The position numbers were made by a program, and so were the translations under genes. DNA of 64,000 bases from Sphaerolaimus hirsutus (lineage: Eukaryota > Nematoda > Chromadorea > Monhysterida > Sphaerolaimidae), in NCBI GenBank assembly GCA_964036195.1, contig CAXIWS010000778.1, positions 39,649-103,648 on the forward strand. Direction: 5' to 3'. Shown in pieces: positions 9,958-21,500 of the stretch (position 1 is its first letter; each line of letters opens with the position of its first letter). The notes beneath the pieces were generated by a model. The model did not search any database and was not told the origin of the DNA. It saw only the letters and a list, made by a program, of their open reading frames with translations.

Positions 9958-10743
9958 AAACTACATACTTGAAACTGACGCAAGTCAAATCGGTTTAGGG
10001 GCTGTCTTGTCACAGTATGATGATGAGGGAAAACTACACCCCATTTCATTCATATCCAAACGGCTCACGCACCCGCACAAATCTTTTTCAGCAGCAGAAC
10101 TGGAAAGCCTCTGCATAGCTTGGGCAATAAGGCACTTGGCAGACTTTGTGGAGGGACAACAATTGATTGTCATCACGGACAATAGAGGAATACAACAAGC
10201 TCTGAAGATGCCATCGCACAGTAAATTGGAGCGTTGGTCCCTATATATAAGTGATAAAGTGACCAAGTTCATTCACAAGGCTGGAAAATTTAATTGTGTA
10301 GCAGACGCATTATCGAGAAATCCAATCACAGAGCCAGAATTTGGTGACGATGAATTGTCTGTGCCTGTTGACTTGGTGCGCGGAATGGCGCTAAAGACCA
10401 CACGTGGATTCCATATAACCGGCCCAGTTCACCAAGCCAAACTGATCATGCAACAGACAGAATTCGACTGGGCTACGATACAGCGACAGGACCCTGAACT
10501 CAATGACGTCATTTTACAACTTGAAAAGGATCCACAATCGCTGTGTGACGTAATACTTGTTGACAATGTACTTTATTGCAAAACGCCCACTCAAGATGAG
10601 TCGTATTCAATCTGGCCACCCAGGTCATGGCAGCAGGCATGCCTAGAGCATGCCCATATGGGCATCTATGCCAGCCATGGGAGCCAGGAGAAAACGTTAG
10701 ATTTGGTATGCCAGTATTTTGCCTGGCCCGACATGAAAACTTA
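9958..10743 (+). pseudogene. pol: RNase H and integrase zinc-finger start of gypsy copy 1
   Basis: The segment begins at the deletion scar with YILETDASQIGLGAVLSQY, the first RNase H aspartate block, followed by the AAELESLCIAW glutamate block, VITDNRG and VADALSRNP. These are the acidic residues of a gypsy RNase H. It runs on to HMGIYASHGSQ, the paired histidines of the integrase zinc finger, and stops at a TAA just before the paired cysteines. Over 10745-10850 the match to copy 2 is visible but broken by frameshifts. Confidence 0.75.
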
Positions 10744-10853
10744 AATTTTGGAATTTTGCAAGCAGTGCTCAGAGTGTATGCAATGCAAGCCACAGCCCTC
10801 TGGGATCAACACAAACACCGCAGCAACCATTCAATGTCATTCACTTAGACACA

Positions 10854-11602
10854 ATGCAATTTGAATTCAACACACCCAAATCAGAAGTCCTAGTTGCCGT
10901 GGATGCCTTCACACGATATGTGATAGCATTTCCTTTATCTTCATTGTGCGCCGAGGTTATTTGTAAGCTGATCTTCAAAAACATTTTTCTGGTTTATGGT
11001 GCCCCCCGGCTGATAATAACAGATCAAGGCATCAAATTTATAAATTCCAGCTTTAGAATGTTGTGTGAACAATTTGGAGTGCGACACTCACCAGTTTTCG
11101 CTCATAATCCCTCTGCGAACAGGATGGTCGAGCGAGCTAATGGGCGCATTCCGATGTTTACAGCTTTGTCAAAGCTGAACACCCTCGCACCCACTGGAAA
11201 GATCTACTCCCACTTGTCATCTTAAAGCTTTACTTGACAATGAACAGAAATGTCACTTGCTGCCCATTTTACCTAGTATTTGGCCACTTGCCACACTGGA
11301 ATTTGTTTTTTGTAGCTGCAAAAAGTTCAAATCCAGAGAACATTCGCACAGTGGCGCGTTCGCAAAGCGACCGTAATCGAGCCAGATATCAAGCTTATTT
11401 CAACAGCAAGCCCAACAGACAAATTAACCCAAGTGATCATGTGATGATCCGCAATTATACCCCGGACAAAACTGTCCCTTGTTTTTCAGGACTGTTACAA
11501 GTTGTTGACACAAACGGTCCCAATGTCAGCTACCAAAGTGACAACACGCTGACAACAGTGCCTGGACGGTACTGTTGGAAAATTAAACATTTGTCAGCGT
11601 GA
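10854..11602 (+). pseudogene. pol: Integrase core and C-terminus of gypsy copy 1
   Basis: Two open pieces (10854-11225 and 11234-11602) align with the integrase of copy 2. Landmarks are EVLVAVDAFTRYVIAFPL, GAPRLIITDQG with the second catalytic aspartate, and NPSANRMVERANGR with the glutamate. The break between the pieces is a short frameshift near 11220. The C-terminal piece keeps CCPFYLVFGHLPHWN and a basic, GPY/F-like tail ending with a Trp-Lys-rich stretch. The first catalytic aspartate region is damaged upstream. It is non-functional. Confidence 0.75.
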
Positions 11603-11756
11603 ACTTTTCCAATTGCTTTGTCGCTAACATTTACTAGTTTCCACAATGTTCATTTCCACTTTATTGCATTTTAAATGATCCCCATAACATTAAGAAGCCA
11701 GCAAGAAATTTTCATGTCAAAAACAAAAGGCAGTTGCAGTCACCAATAGCAAAATC

Positions 11757-12915
11757 ATGAATGTGTGCGTTGTTGCTACTTTCCTGCTGTTGCTGTTGGG
11801 GCCTGCGGAATCTGGTTGCCGCAAGCATTGAAAAAGCAAGTCAGCGTCTCGGACACCCAGCCCACCCCCGCCAGCGACACCAACTTACGAAGAGCCGCCG
11901 TGTGAGGCAGAAACCCTGGATGAACAAGCCACACAAGGGACAAGGACACCACAATATGATGCATACACTGCACAGCCAGGCAGCTCAGCCCAACAGTCAC
12001 CAAGCAAAATCAAACGCCGAGACACAGCAAACAAACAACTGTACGACCAGATGTGCCAGGTGACAACTTTTGTTGGGTTTTTCTAGCTCGGAAGTTGGAT
12101 TTACTGGCGAAATGTCCCAGGATTTTGACTCGCTTGGGGACAAGTACCGTCAGCTGCGTTGCGGTTTTCATTCCTTGCAGCAAGAGAATGAGGATCGACA
12201 CACGACAGTAGTACGGTTTCGCATAGAGAATGCTCACCTTGGGGAAGCGCTGGTGAGGGTTGGGCGGAATCAGCCGCAAAAAAACATCACTATACGCGAA
12301 TATATGGAAGCTTTGGAATCACTTGAAGTGTCACAACAAAGTCACTCGCCCACTGTGACAGTCTCTATGCAAACTGAGACTACCTTTTTCGCTCCAGTGT
12401 GTTTCTTTTGTCAAAGCATTTTAGGGGTTTTTGAGTTACTTTGGTGGCATTGACCAGCCCTGTTACAGACTGGGCCCGTAGACTTGGACAGGGCGAAATT
12501 CTATCGCCGCCCCAAACATGGACCTCTGATGCGTTTTGATGGGCTGCTTGAAGTCAGCCCAGCTGAATTGCGACGCCAAAGGGCACAGGCAATTTCACAA
12601 AATTTGCAAATCCAGCGCCGTGCCCTTACAAACCCCCTGCCGCGACATTTTAAGGATCGCTTTGACGACGCGGAGACTCCGAGCACCAGTCAGCAACGTG
12701 CCCGACCTTCTCTGGTGCAACGTGTGCCAGCGGTGGATCGCTATCCACGGCGCCACTACAACCGGTGCAGAACGCCTGCCCCGAGCAGCTACCACAACTA
12801 CAACAGGCAGGGTGGACATCGTCCACATCGCAGGGGAGTCTTCTCGCGTATTTCAAAAAACCACTACCACCATCGGAACACAGACTCCAAACGCTCTCGC
12901 TCACGTTCCAGCTGA
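11757..12915 (+). pseudogene. ORF3 of gypsy copy 1 (signal peptide, coiled coil, RS-rich tail)
   Basis: Downstream of integrase, an ATG at 11757 starts a signal-like MNVCVVATFLLLLLG. An in-frame TGA follows soon, after which the same frame continues as a Pro/Glu-rich segment to about 12060. After a possible short intron (GTGACA...TTCTAG) comes a helical segment (DKYRQLR, TTVVRF), a conserved SMQTETTFF motif, then FYRRP and, at 12484-12915, an Arg-rich tail ending RSRSRSS. Copy 2 has the same order of features on its own strand, so this is a conserved extra gene of the family. It is not a typical envelope: there is no C-terminal membrane anchor. Function unknown. Confidence 0.55.
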
Positions 12916-13010
12916 CGCCCCCTTTTGTTTTAAAGCAAAAAATAAAAGTGGGATGAAAATTAGAAAATTTGTGAATGTCAATTTTGTTTGATTTTTCTGG
13001 AGAAGTGTGA

Positions 13011-13143
13011 TGTCGGATTGTGTGGATTTAGTTTGTTAGAAGTTGTTTCCCAAATCTCTGTTATTTAAATATGGTTCGGATGGGTCGTGGGGACCGGATG
13101 AATAAACTACAGCATCAAAACCTCTCTCGTTCTACTTGGGCCC
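13011..13143 (+). repeat. 3' LTR of gypsy copy 1
   Basis: It has the same 133 bp as 5593-5725, preceded by a purine-rich TGGAGAAGTGTGA likely to serve as the plus-strand primer. The sequence just after it belongs to the centre of palindrome copy B. Confidence 0.85.
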
Positions 13144-13717
13144 TGAAAAATTTTTGCAATTCAGGCATTTTAGAGGTGTGGTTCTTTACATAACTTTAAT
13201 CATCAAACCCTTCACTTTAAAGTATCGTAAACCAGCCCTTCAAGTGTGTAATAAAAAAGTTCCAAAAAGTGAATTTTTTGTTGTGGTGTTTTGGGTGGTG
13301 GTGTTTTTAGAGAATAAGAAAACATTTGCAGAAAATTTTTACATTTATCTCACATAATTGAATAGTGTATAGTAGGGAGGGGTGCTGGTAACACATCCCC
13401 AAAATTTTAGATTTATACCCCTCCCATAGTTCAGAAATCAGTGGGTGCCAGACCTGTGCGGGACACCAGAAAAGCCAATAAATTATTTTGCACTATGGCG
13501 ACACACCCTGTAAGGGGTGGCCGCGACCCCCCAATTCATGCAAAGTAGAGGGGGTTTGCGCCAATATCTCCCCAAGTTTCAGCTTCCGGCGCACCCTAGA
13601 ACTGGAGATATGATGTCACAAGTGAAATCAAAAATAGGGTGCCGGACGTAACCGGGAAGGTGTTTACATAGATGGTATAAACCCTGTTCTAACGTACCAC
13701 AGTCGTTGATTTTAATG

Positions 13718-15140
13718 TACCATATTTCCTCGAAATACCCCCCTCGAAATACCCCCCCTCGTTTGACCCCCACCCTCTCGAGACCACTATGAAACAATCA
13801 AACCCCCTTGAAATACCCCCCAGATTGAGTGTTAAGAGAACGTACATGACAAATACTGCAGTTTGTGTTCTGTGTAGTGTTTGTACCATCTACGTACTAA
13901 TATTAGTTTTCAGGAGTCTATACATGTCAGTTATTGATGCATTTTTCTACCCCACCGCACATCACAAACAACGATTATGTACTATACTCGGCGTACATGA
14001 TACTCTGCCCTCGCATTGATTTATGTCTCGTGTTGGAAGCGTGCCAATGATTATCAAATCTTGCGATTTCCATAAAAAGATGAAAAAATTCATCAATGTG
14101 AATATGTTAATGAATAACATTATAACAACAATCAGTTTTGTCATCTTTTTTATGAAACTCGCACACGTTCAGTGATGGAAAAAGCGCCAGACTTTTGGCG
14201 CCAAGCGCCAAAAGCGCCATGGCGCTTTTCTGACCCCCAGCGCCAAGCGCCAATGGCGCCAGAGCAAAATAGCGCCAAGCGCCAAAAGCGCCATGGCGCT
14301 TTTCTGAACCTCAGCGCCAAGCGCCAATGGCGCCAGAGGGTAATGGCGCCAAGCGCCAATAGCGCCAGCGCCAAAAAAATTTCGTTTGTAGAATAATGAA
14401 TTCGTTACTGTGACATACCGCTGATGTCATAGTAGTCGATTTGACTTTTGCCATTAAAGTTCAATCAACCACTACAATGTTTCATCTATTGTTAAAATCC
14501 CTAAAATGTACCTAAATGCCTTGTCTTTACACGATCCTATACGAAAATTCCTGGCGAAGTAATAGACCCCTCCCTCAAAATACCCCCCTCAAAATACCCC
14601 CCTCAAAATTTTGACTCTGAAAAAATAAACCCCCTGGGGCGGGGGTTTGAGGAAATAGGGTTTATACATTTGCCAAAAATATTACCTAATCAATATTTTA
14701 TTAATATAAATGTTCCCTTATACCCTCATATTTATCTATATTTATTCTGTTTTTCACAAAATTGATCAACTGGTTTGTTGATTTTCACTGAATTATAAGA
14801 ATTTTATAACCACGGTTGGCGCTTTTTGGCGCTAATTTAAATGCCAGCGCCAGGCGCCAATAGCGCCACCAGAAAATGGCGCCAAGCTCCAAAGCTCCCC
14901 CCCTCGAAATACCCCCGCCTCCTCGTTTAACCCCCCCCCTCTCGGGAGCACTATGAAACAATCACCCCCCGGGGGGTTATTCGAGGAAATACGGTATTTA
15001 TGTTCTGAATTTCCTGGAACACAAACCACAGTCTCTTTACACTCAATTTGGTGGTGTTAAGAGCTCGGTTTATTTATTCATAGTGGTCATTTCGAGGAAG
15101 TATTTCGAGAGGGGTATCTAGAGGAAATGCGGTATATGGT
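13718..15140. mobile_element. Cluster of truncated elements: TACCATATTT, TATACTCGG and GCGCC types
   Basis: 13718-13860 is the left end of a TACCGTATTT-type element. About 13993-14170 is the left arm of the TATACTCGG foldback, nearly the same as 15851-16044. 14171-14395 opens CAGTGATGGAAAAAGCGCC and is an array of GGCGCC/GCGCCAAGC motifs. 14560-14660 and 14880-15000 hold reversed TACCGTATTT-type blocks, and 14820-14895 holds another GCGCC stretch. Right ends for the hAT-like parts were not found. No coding sequence is supported. Confidence 0.55.
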
Positions 15141-15149
15141 AGCAGTTAT

Positions 15150-15245
15150 GGCAGTTAACGTATTTCTTCTAATAGAAGGGCACCCTTCTATTTTTTCGTC
15201 AACTTTTATACCTGCCCTTCTAATGGAGATGCCCTTCTATTGGAA
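15150..15245. repeat. TTCTAATAGAAGG hairpin repeat
   Basis: CGTATTTCTTCTAATAGAAG is followed by repeated CCCTTCTA blocks. It is a truncated relative of the complete 121-bp hairpin at 44388-44508. Confidence 0.55.
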
Positions 15246-15489
15246 ACTGCCTTCCTATTTTTTCGTCACCTTTTCAATCGTTTTTTTTCTTCAAATTCTG
15301 CCAAAGCGTTTCAGAGTGTTATCTTACAGACAGTTCATAGAATGACGGTACATAGAGTTCATTTAACATTTCATGTTAAAATAGACCCAAAATCAATGGA
15401 CCAAAGTCACTAAATCACAGCTTCCGCTGATATTAATATGCTGATAATTTTTATGCATTTGGCACAATTCCAGAATTTTGTGTACCTTC

Positions 15490-15720
15490 TATTGAATATT
15501 ATGACGTTTTGAATCCGTTGATTCAGGCGGTTAATCATTCTCAGCTTCTGATCTGTCAGATACATCTGATGAACGTTGGACGAAATTTTTTCATTCACTC
15601 ACAGCTTTTTCAGCGAATTTTGAATCATCCATGGACATGCATATGCCTATTGAATTCCATATTTGGCATGGCGCGCAGGCATTCTTTTACATGCTGCGGC
15701 TAAATCAAACACTTATGGTG
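15490..15720. repeat. Isolated fragment resembling the interior of the GCGCC hAT-like element
   Basis: The block around GATCTGTCAGATACATCTGATGAACG corresponds to 37240-37300 in the complete GCGCC element, and more weakly to 16600-16690. One plus-strand frame through 15540-15720 stays open, with SDTSDERWTKFF and IEFHIWHGAQAFF. This hints at a former coding piece, unidentified. Confidence 0.4.
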
Positions 15721-16698
15721 TAATTAACGGGGGTAACTTAAAGTGGCGCTTGCTGTGTTTTTAAGATTTGTGGGTTGTGGGACAATTGCAAAAGCTTTTC
15801 AACCTTACCAATCACAGTTTTGCAACATATCGGTATTGAAAAAAACATAGTATACTCGGCGTACATGATACTCTGCCCTCGCACTGATTTATGTCTAGTG
15901 TTGGAAGCGCGCCAATGATTATTAAATCATGCGATTTCCGTGAAAATATGAAAAAAAATCATCGATGTGAATGTGTAAATGAATAACATTATAACAACAA
16001 TCAATTTTGTCATCTTTTTATGAAACTCGGACGCGTTAACCATCGTTGGCACTAGTGATGGAAAAGCGCCAGAAAAAAGGGCGCCAGGCGCCAATGGCGC
16101 CATGGCGCCATTCGGAAACTGGGCGCCAAGCGCCAAGGGCGCCACAGAAAAAGGGCGCCAGGCGCCAAGGGCGCCATGGCGCCATTCGGAAAGTGGGCGC
16201 CAGGCGCCAAGGGCGCCACGGAAAGAGGGCGCCAAGCGCCAAGGGCGCCACGGAAAGAGGGCGCCAAGCGCCAAGGGCGCCATGGCGCCATTTGAAAATT
16301 AGGGCGCCAGGATGAATAAGTGTGTATGTATGTAAGGTATGTGCCAGATACCCTGCGTGTGCTAAAAATGGTTCTCCAACACTATATTTCACACAATCAC
16401 TTCTTTAATTATGTTCTCTAGGATGTAATCAACAAAAACGAAACTAACAACAAAAATTTTGCATAAAATCATATTTACTCACGCGTGAATTTTAATTCAA
16501 ACGCAATGAAAATTGTCGCAAAACATTCACCTCAAATAAATTTTTGCAATGGATGTTTTTTGAAGTGGATAAAAACGGAATTAAAACTATTTGAATCCGT
16601 TGATTGACGAGTTTGTAGGTTGCACGGCCCATCATTCCAGCCGAAGTGTCTGGAAAACCATTGGACGAACGATTTCAATCCACTGGCACCACGTGTAT

Positions 16699-16840
16699 TA
16701 ACGGAGATACTTAGTCGACGGGATTTTGACTGTTGTTCATATCGTTCATCCGACCAACCAATCACGTTTTATGCTATCACATCACATTAAATAATCAGAC
16801 AAATGGAACTAAAACAATCTCGCATATCTAGGATCCCACA
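16699..16840 (-). repeat. 3' LTR of gypsy copy 2
   Basis: Minus-strand limits are TGTGGGATCC to CTCCGTTA. It matches the 5' LTR over all 142 bases. It lies next to the GTAT target duplication. Confidence 0.9.
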
Positions 16841-16966
16841 TTTTCACTCCTCAGACATTTCAAAAATGAACAAAAGACATCTCAAAGATTTTTTTTTAAA
16901 CTTCTTTCAAACTTTCCCCCTTTTTCACAAAAATTTTGAACCAAATTTTGATTTTCTTTGTTTTAT

Positions 16967-18465
16967 CTAATTGATGGGGGAATGGCTGCGCGAGCGGCTG
17001 TGACGGCGCGGGCGGCGATAAGGGCGGCGCGAAACGCGAAAAGCTGTGTTGCGATACGCGGCGGTAGGTTGCGAGCGGCGATCACGGTGTTCTTGGCGAC
17101 GCTGGTCGCGGATTTGTTCGTGTCGGTAGGCGTAGGGTTCACGGGTAGTCGCACGCGGGGTTTGGGTCTTCGAGATAGTTAAATGTATGTTGTGGTGCAT
17201 AGGAATGGCCAGAATATGTGACAGTAAATCATGCACACATTTTGGGTAGATGTAGATGGCTGTCCAAACCGTTCCGCACGCGCATGTAATAATTCTGGTG
17301 CCACCACACCGAAACGTGCTCTACGGATCTCCACAGGATTAACTTGCATCAAAACATGTGGTGTAGCTTCTACGGTAAATTCCGAACGGCGGTAAAATAC
17401 GTTCCTTTCTTCGAGGTTAACTGGTGTCCTAGTAGAAAAGATGGTGGTTTCGGTCTGGGTGGAAGCGTTGGTGTTGCTCGGTTGTCGTTCCGCTTCCGCC
17501 AGGCGACGATTCATATCTGCCAACGCCACGGCTTGGCTGTCGCACAATTGTGTGAGGCGATCACATTCTAGCTGCAAATATGTGAAAATAGCAGGGTTTT
17601 TTGGTTGGGACCAAAATTCATTTTAGCAAACTTTTGCAAAAAATCCTAAACGCGCCCCAACTTTATAGCCAACGACGGTTCTATGTCGTTCGTCAGCGGC
17701 TTCTTGTACCGCATTAAAGCTTGTGCGCAGCTGTTGATACTTTTCACCTAGACTAGTGAGGTCCGTATTGAATCTGAATTTTGTAGGTATCATTCAATTC
17801 TAAAAGTAATTGATTTCCACATTATAATTTGGCAATAAATGAAAAGAAGTGCAGACCCCAAAGAAATATTCTGCATTTGAAGGTAAGCTGTTTCAAAATT
17901 CCCAGCTGCGGCCGCCGCGGCCGCGCCTCTATCTAGGGCTGGTTCGAATGCGCTTGTAGTGGGCACATTTGCCGGGGTCGGAACTGTCACGAGAAATAAT
18001 TTTCGTCAAGACAAAGTATTTTGGTCAAAAACTGGTGGAACATTCAAAAATTTGTTAGATCCGTAATTTATAATTTGAATAATTTGAATTTGTAAAATTA
18101 ATTCGAAATTCGGTGACGGTTGTTTTAAATTATTAATTTTTAGAGACACGGGAATGTAGAAAGCGTGAAAACACCAAAAAGTGCGGAAAATTGGTAGCAC
18201 CAGCATTAGAGGTAGATGGCGGTGGTTCATCAGGATTACCATAGTCCAGTTCGTCGTGTACGTGCGCGTGTTCTTCATCCAATTCGACGGTAGGCTCGCC
18301 CGACCCAGCTTCGCTTACGGCCTCAATGCCATTGTTTTGTTCGGCACACGCGCCAGAGGTTGTTGGAGCATTTGGTGTTGCCGTTTGTTTGTGCCGCACG
18401 GACATGACCACACTTGTCAGCACAAAAAAGATGAGGATTTTGAAATGCATCATGTTTATGATCAA
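16967..18465 (-). CDS. ORF3 of gypsy copy 2, probably spliced
   Basis: On the minus strand an ORF opens near 18465 with the hydrophobic start MMHFKILIFFVLTSVVMS, then an acidic Glu/His/Pro-rich stretch (to about 18190). Separate open pieces follow: about 17990-17880 (Ala-rich), 17775-17650 (GEKYQQLRTSF, RTVVGYK), 17577-17207 (LECDRLTQLC, ASTQTETTIF, NVFYRRSEF) and 17163-16967 (RDQRRQEHRDRR, ending RSRSHSPIN). Boundaries show acceptor-like TTTGCAG and TTCTCGTGACAG. A 60-80 base GT..AG intron near 17200 would join the last two pieces in phase. Order and motifs match ORF3 of copy 1. Role unknown: a secreted or membrane-targeted start with a nucleic-acid-binding-like tail is an unusual mix. Confidence 0.5.
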
Positions 18466-18597
18466 ATCAAATTTGCGCTGGTCGTTTTCTTACCATTTGA
18501 TTACTGTTATATTAAAATTTATAATATTCAAATCGGAAATAATGCGTTAGAAGAATGTGTGATTCAAATGTAAACCAGTAGAGAGAAATGAGAAAAT

Positions 18598-21500
18598 TTA
18601 CTTCGGGGGGAAAGTGTTTACTTTCCAGCAATAACAATGCGGAATTTTGCGCGCATCTTCACCAACTTGAATGAACAAAATTGGTCCCTCCACGGATAGG
18701 ACTGTGTGGGGGCCAGAAAACTTCGGTAAAGTTCTATTTTGTGTATTTAATTTTACCATTACTTGATCTCCAATATTTATATCAATTTTTTGTTGCGAAT
18801 TTAAATATTTGTGGTAGACAGCCCTGTGTTTGTCGCTTTGTTTTTGTGCGACATATCTGGCACTTGAATGATCCAATGATTTGGCAGCCACATAGAACAA
18901 GTTCCAATGTGGTAGATGGCCGAATATCAAATAGAAAGGGCAACATTGGGTGTTTTTATTCACCCCCATATTGTGTTTTAGGGTAATTATTGGCAAAATT
19001 TCTTTCCAATGTAAATTTGGCGTCTCCAAACGTGTGATTCTGTATAAGTCACGCAATCTGCCATTCACTGTCTCAACCATTCCATTAGCGGAAGGGTTGT
19101 GCGGCAATGTAGGGGAATGTGTAGTTCCATAATGCATGCATAATTGTCGAAATTCATTATTTAAATATTCTGTTCCTCGATCACTAATGATTAGTCTTGG
19201 TGCTCCGTAAATTAAGAATACATTTTTTAAGAGAGCTTTTGTAACTGGTGCTGCTTTGAGTGATGATACTGGGATTGTGACGATGTATCTCGAAAATGCA
19301 TCGACTACTACCAATACTTTCGACTTTGAATCGTTGTGTTCTAATTGCATCGAATCCACGTGGATAATGTCAAATGGTTGTGTCGGGGTGTCTGTTTTCC
19401 CCAGTGGTCCGGGGTGTAATACATGCCTTTTTGTTTGCTTGCAATTCACACACGCAGTGCAAAAAGATAACACGTCAGTTTTCAGAGTGGGCCACGAAAA
19501 ATATTGGCAAAGTAGTTCTATTGTGCGGAGTTGGCCGCCATGGCATGCATATATACCCATATGTGCTTGTTCCAGACATGCTTGTTGCCATGTTTTTGGA
19601 GGCCAAATTGCGTATTCATTTTGCACATGAAATGTTTTGAAATAGAGTATACCATTTATTAAGCATGCTCCTGGGATAGAAGATGGATCCATTTCCAATT
19701 GTTTGATATGTGTGGATAATTCCGGGTCGTCACGTTGAATTCGGTGCCAATCTAATTCTGGTTTAATAGAGACACATTTTTGATCAGTATGATGTAGAGT
19801 TTCTGGTGTCACGCCTGTGGTCATCATTTGTGCACTCAAACCTGTGACCAATTTGGTAGCAAATTTCAATTCGTCAGGGCCAAAAATGTCTGTTTTAACC
19901 GGGTTCCGAGACAACGCGTCAGCCACTTGGTTGAATTTTCCGGCTCTGTGTATAAATTTCGACACTTTCCCACCAATGTAGACTGACCAACGTTTCAACT
20001 TAGAATGTGCCGGTGACTTTAACGCTTGTTCTATCCCTGAATTGTCTGTAATGACAATCAAATTTTGTCCTTCGACAAAATCCGCTAATCTGCGTATTGC
20101 CCACGCAATACATAGGCTTTCTAATTCGGCGGCAGAAAATGTTTTGTGTGGGTGTGTCAAACTTTTTGAGATGAACGAAATAGGGTGAATTTTTCCGTCG
20201 TCACTATACTGTGAGAGTACGGCGCCCAATCCCTGTGCGCTCGCATCTGTTTCTAGATAAAAAGGACGGCCATCTCGAATTGGGTGGATTAATACAGGTG
20301 AAGTAGATAGACAATATTTGAGAGTTGACCAGGCGTCTAACATTTCTTCAGACCATTCGAATGGTTGGTGGCCATGTTTGATTATTTTTCCTTTCAAAAT
20401 CCTGTATAATGGCGCGGCAATTCGGCTATAATTGGGTATGAAGTGTGAATAGTAGACACACTTTCCTAGAAAACGTCTCAGATCCTGTTTTGTGTGGACT
20501 TTCGGTAAGTCCAGCATTGCTGTGACCCTGGAAGGCGCGGGTGTGATTCCAACAGCACTTATTTGATGACCTAAATACTTGAGTGTAGTAGCGCATAAAT
20601 TACACTTTTTGGGTTGCATTTTCAAGTTCGCCCAATGTATACGTAGAAATAGGCGTCTGAGATGTATCAGATGTTCTTCAATATCGTCACTACAGCACAA
20701 AATATCGTCAATATAGGCGCGTACCCATGCGCGCGTCAAATCTTCGTTTAAATGCATGAGCATTATATTCATGAGACGCATGAAAGTGGCGCCAGCGTTG
20801 CATGTACCGAACGGCATGCGCGTATATCTGAACTGCCCTAAGCTACAAACAAAAGAAGTTTTTTCCCTAGAGTCCTCGTCTGTCAGGGGCACATTATAGT
20901 ACCCATGTCTGATGTCAATCGCTGAGAAAATTTTCCTGCCAGCAAACTCTGCCAATATCTCCCCAATACGTGGGAGAGGGTAGCTATCTATTTTTGTAAT
21001 CAAATTTACCATTTTAAAATCAACACAGAACCTGTAGTCGTCTGTGCCTTTAGGAGCAATCGTGATTGGCGATGCCCATGGGCCATCTGAGTGTTCAATG
21101 ATATTTTCTCGCAACATTGAAGAAATTGCTTTCTGAATAAATTCCCTCTTGCAGGGTGGTTCATACCGAGGTGCTTGCTTTATTGGTGGGTGTTGTGGAT
21201 CTGTCAGAATAGGATGTGAAACTAGTGGTGTACAACCTACGTCATAATCATGACATGAAAAAATATCGTGGAATTCAAATAACAGTTGTGTAAATTTTTC
21301 ATTTTGTTCTGGCGACAATTGTAACCTATTTGTTTTAGGTAAATTTTCAAGAATAAATTGTAATCGTTGCTCTGGTGTCATCTTAATGGGTGTATTGATA
21401 GATTTATCGAATTCAGTTTTGGGAGGTACGGGCATTTGAATTGCTTTCAATGCGTGAGCATCAGGTGGGCATAAAAATGATCGATGGAATTGGGTACCTG

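Larger units (their letters stand above)
5593..13143 (+). mobile_element. Ty3/gypsy LTR retrotransposon, copy 1 (defective)
   Basis: Two direct 133-bp LTRs (5593-5725 and 13011-13143) enclose a tRNA-Ala-type primer site, a partial gag, protease, a truncated RT, RNase H, integrase and a third ORF, all on the plus strand. The order protease-RT-RNase H-integrase is that of Ty3/gypsy elements. The LTRs differ at three sites by my reading, all T/C, so the insertion is fairly recent. It is dead: a hAT-like element splits gag from protease, the RT core is deleted near 9957, and frameshifts lie before and within the integrase. No convincing target duplication remains. Confidence 0.85.
5119..13667. 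mobile_element. Palindromic foldback element (family n), copy B, split by gypsy copy 1
   Basis: The arm at 5119-5450 (GTAAACACCTTCCTGG start) is the inverted complement of 13355-13667 (ending CCGGGAAGGTGTTTAC). The split arms line up with the uninterrupted copies A and C. The join falls near the AAGTA/CATTTTAGAGG centre, where the gypsy element inserted. The palindrome therefore predates the retrotransposon. Confidence 0.7.

Noticed and set aside
11757..12915. ORF3 as a retroviral-type envelope
   Set aside because: No furin site, fusion peptide or C-terminal membrane anchor was seen, and the tail is Arg/Ser-rich.
14150..16392. Open frames rich in Trp/Arg/Pro/Ala (repeated L-G-A-W-R-P) on both strands
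   Set aside because: They are translations of the GGCGCC arrays of hAT-like elements. All frames stay open because the motif has few stops. No start, splice or conservation evidence.
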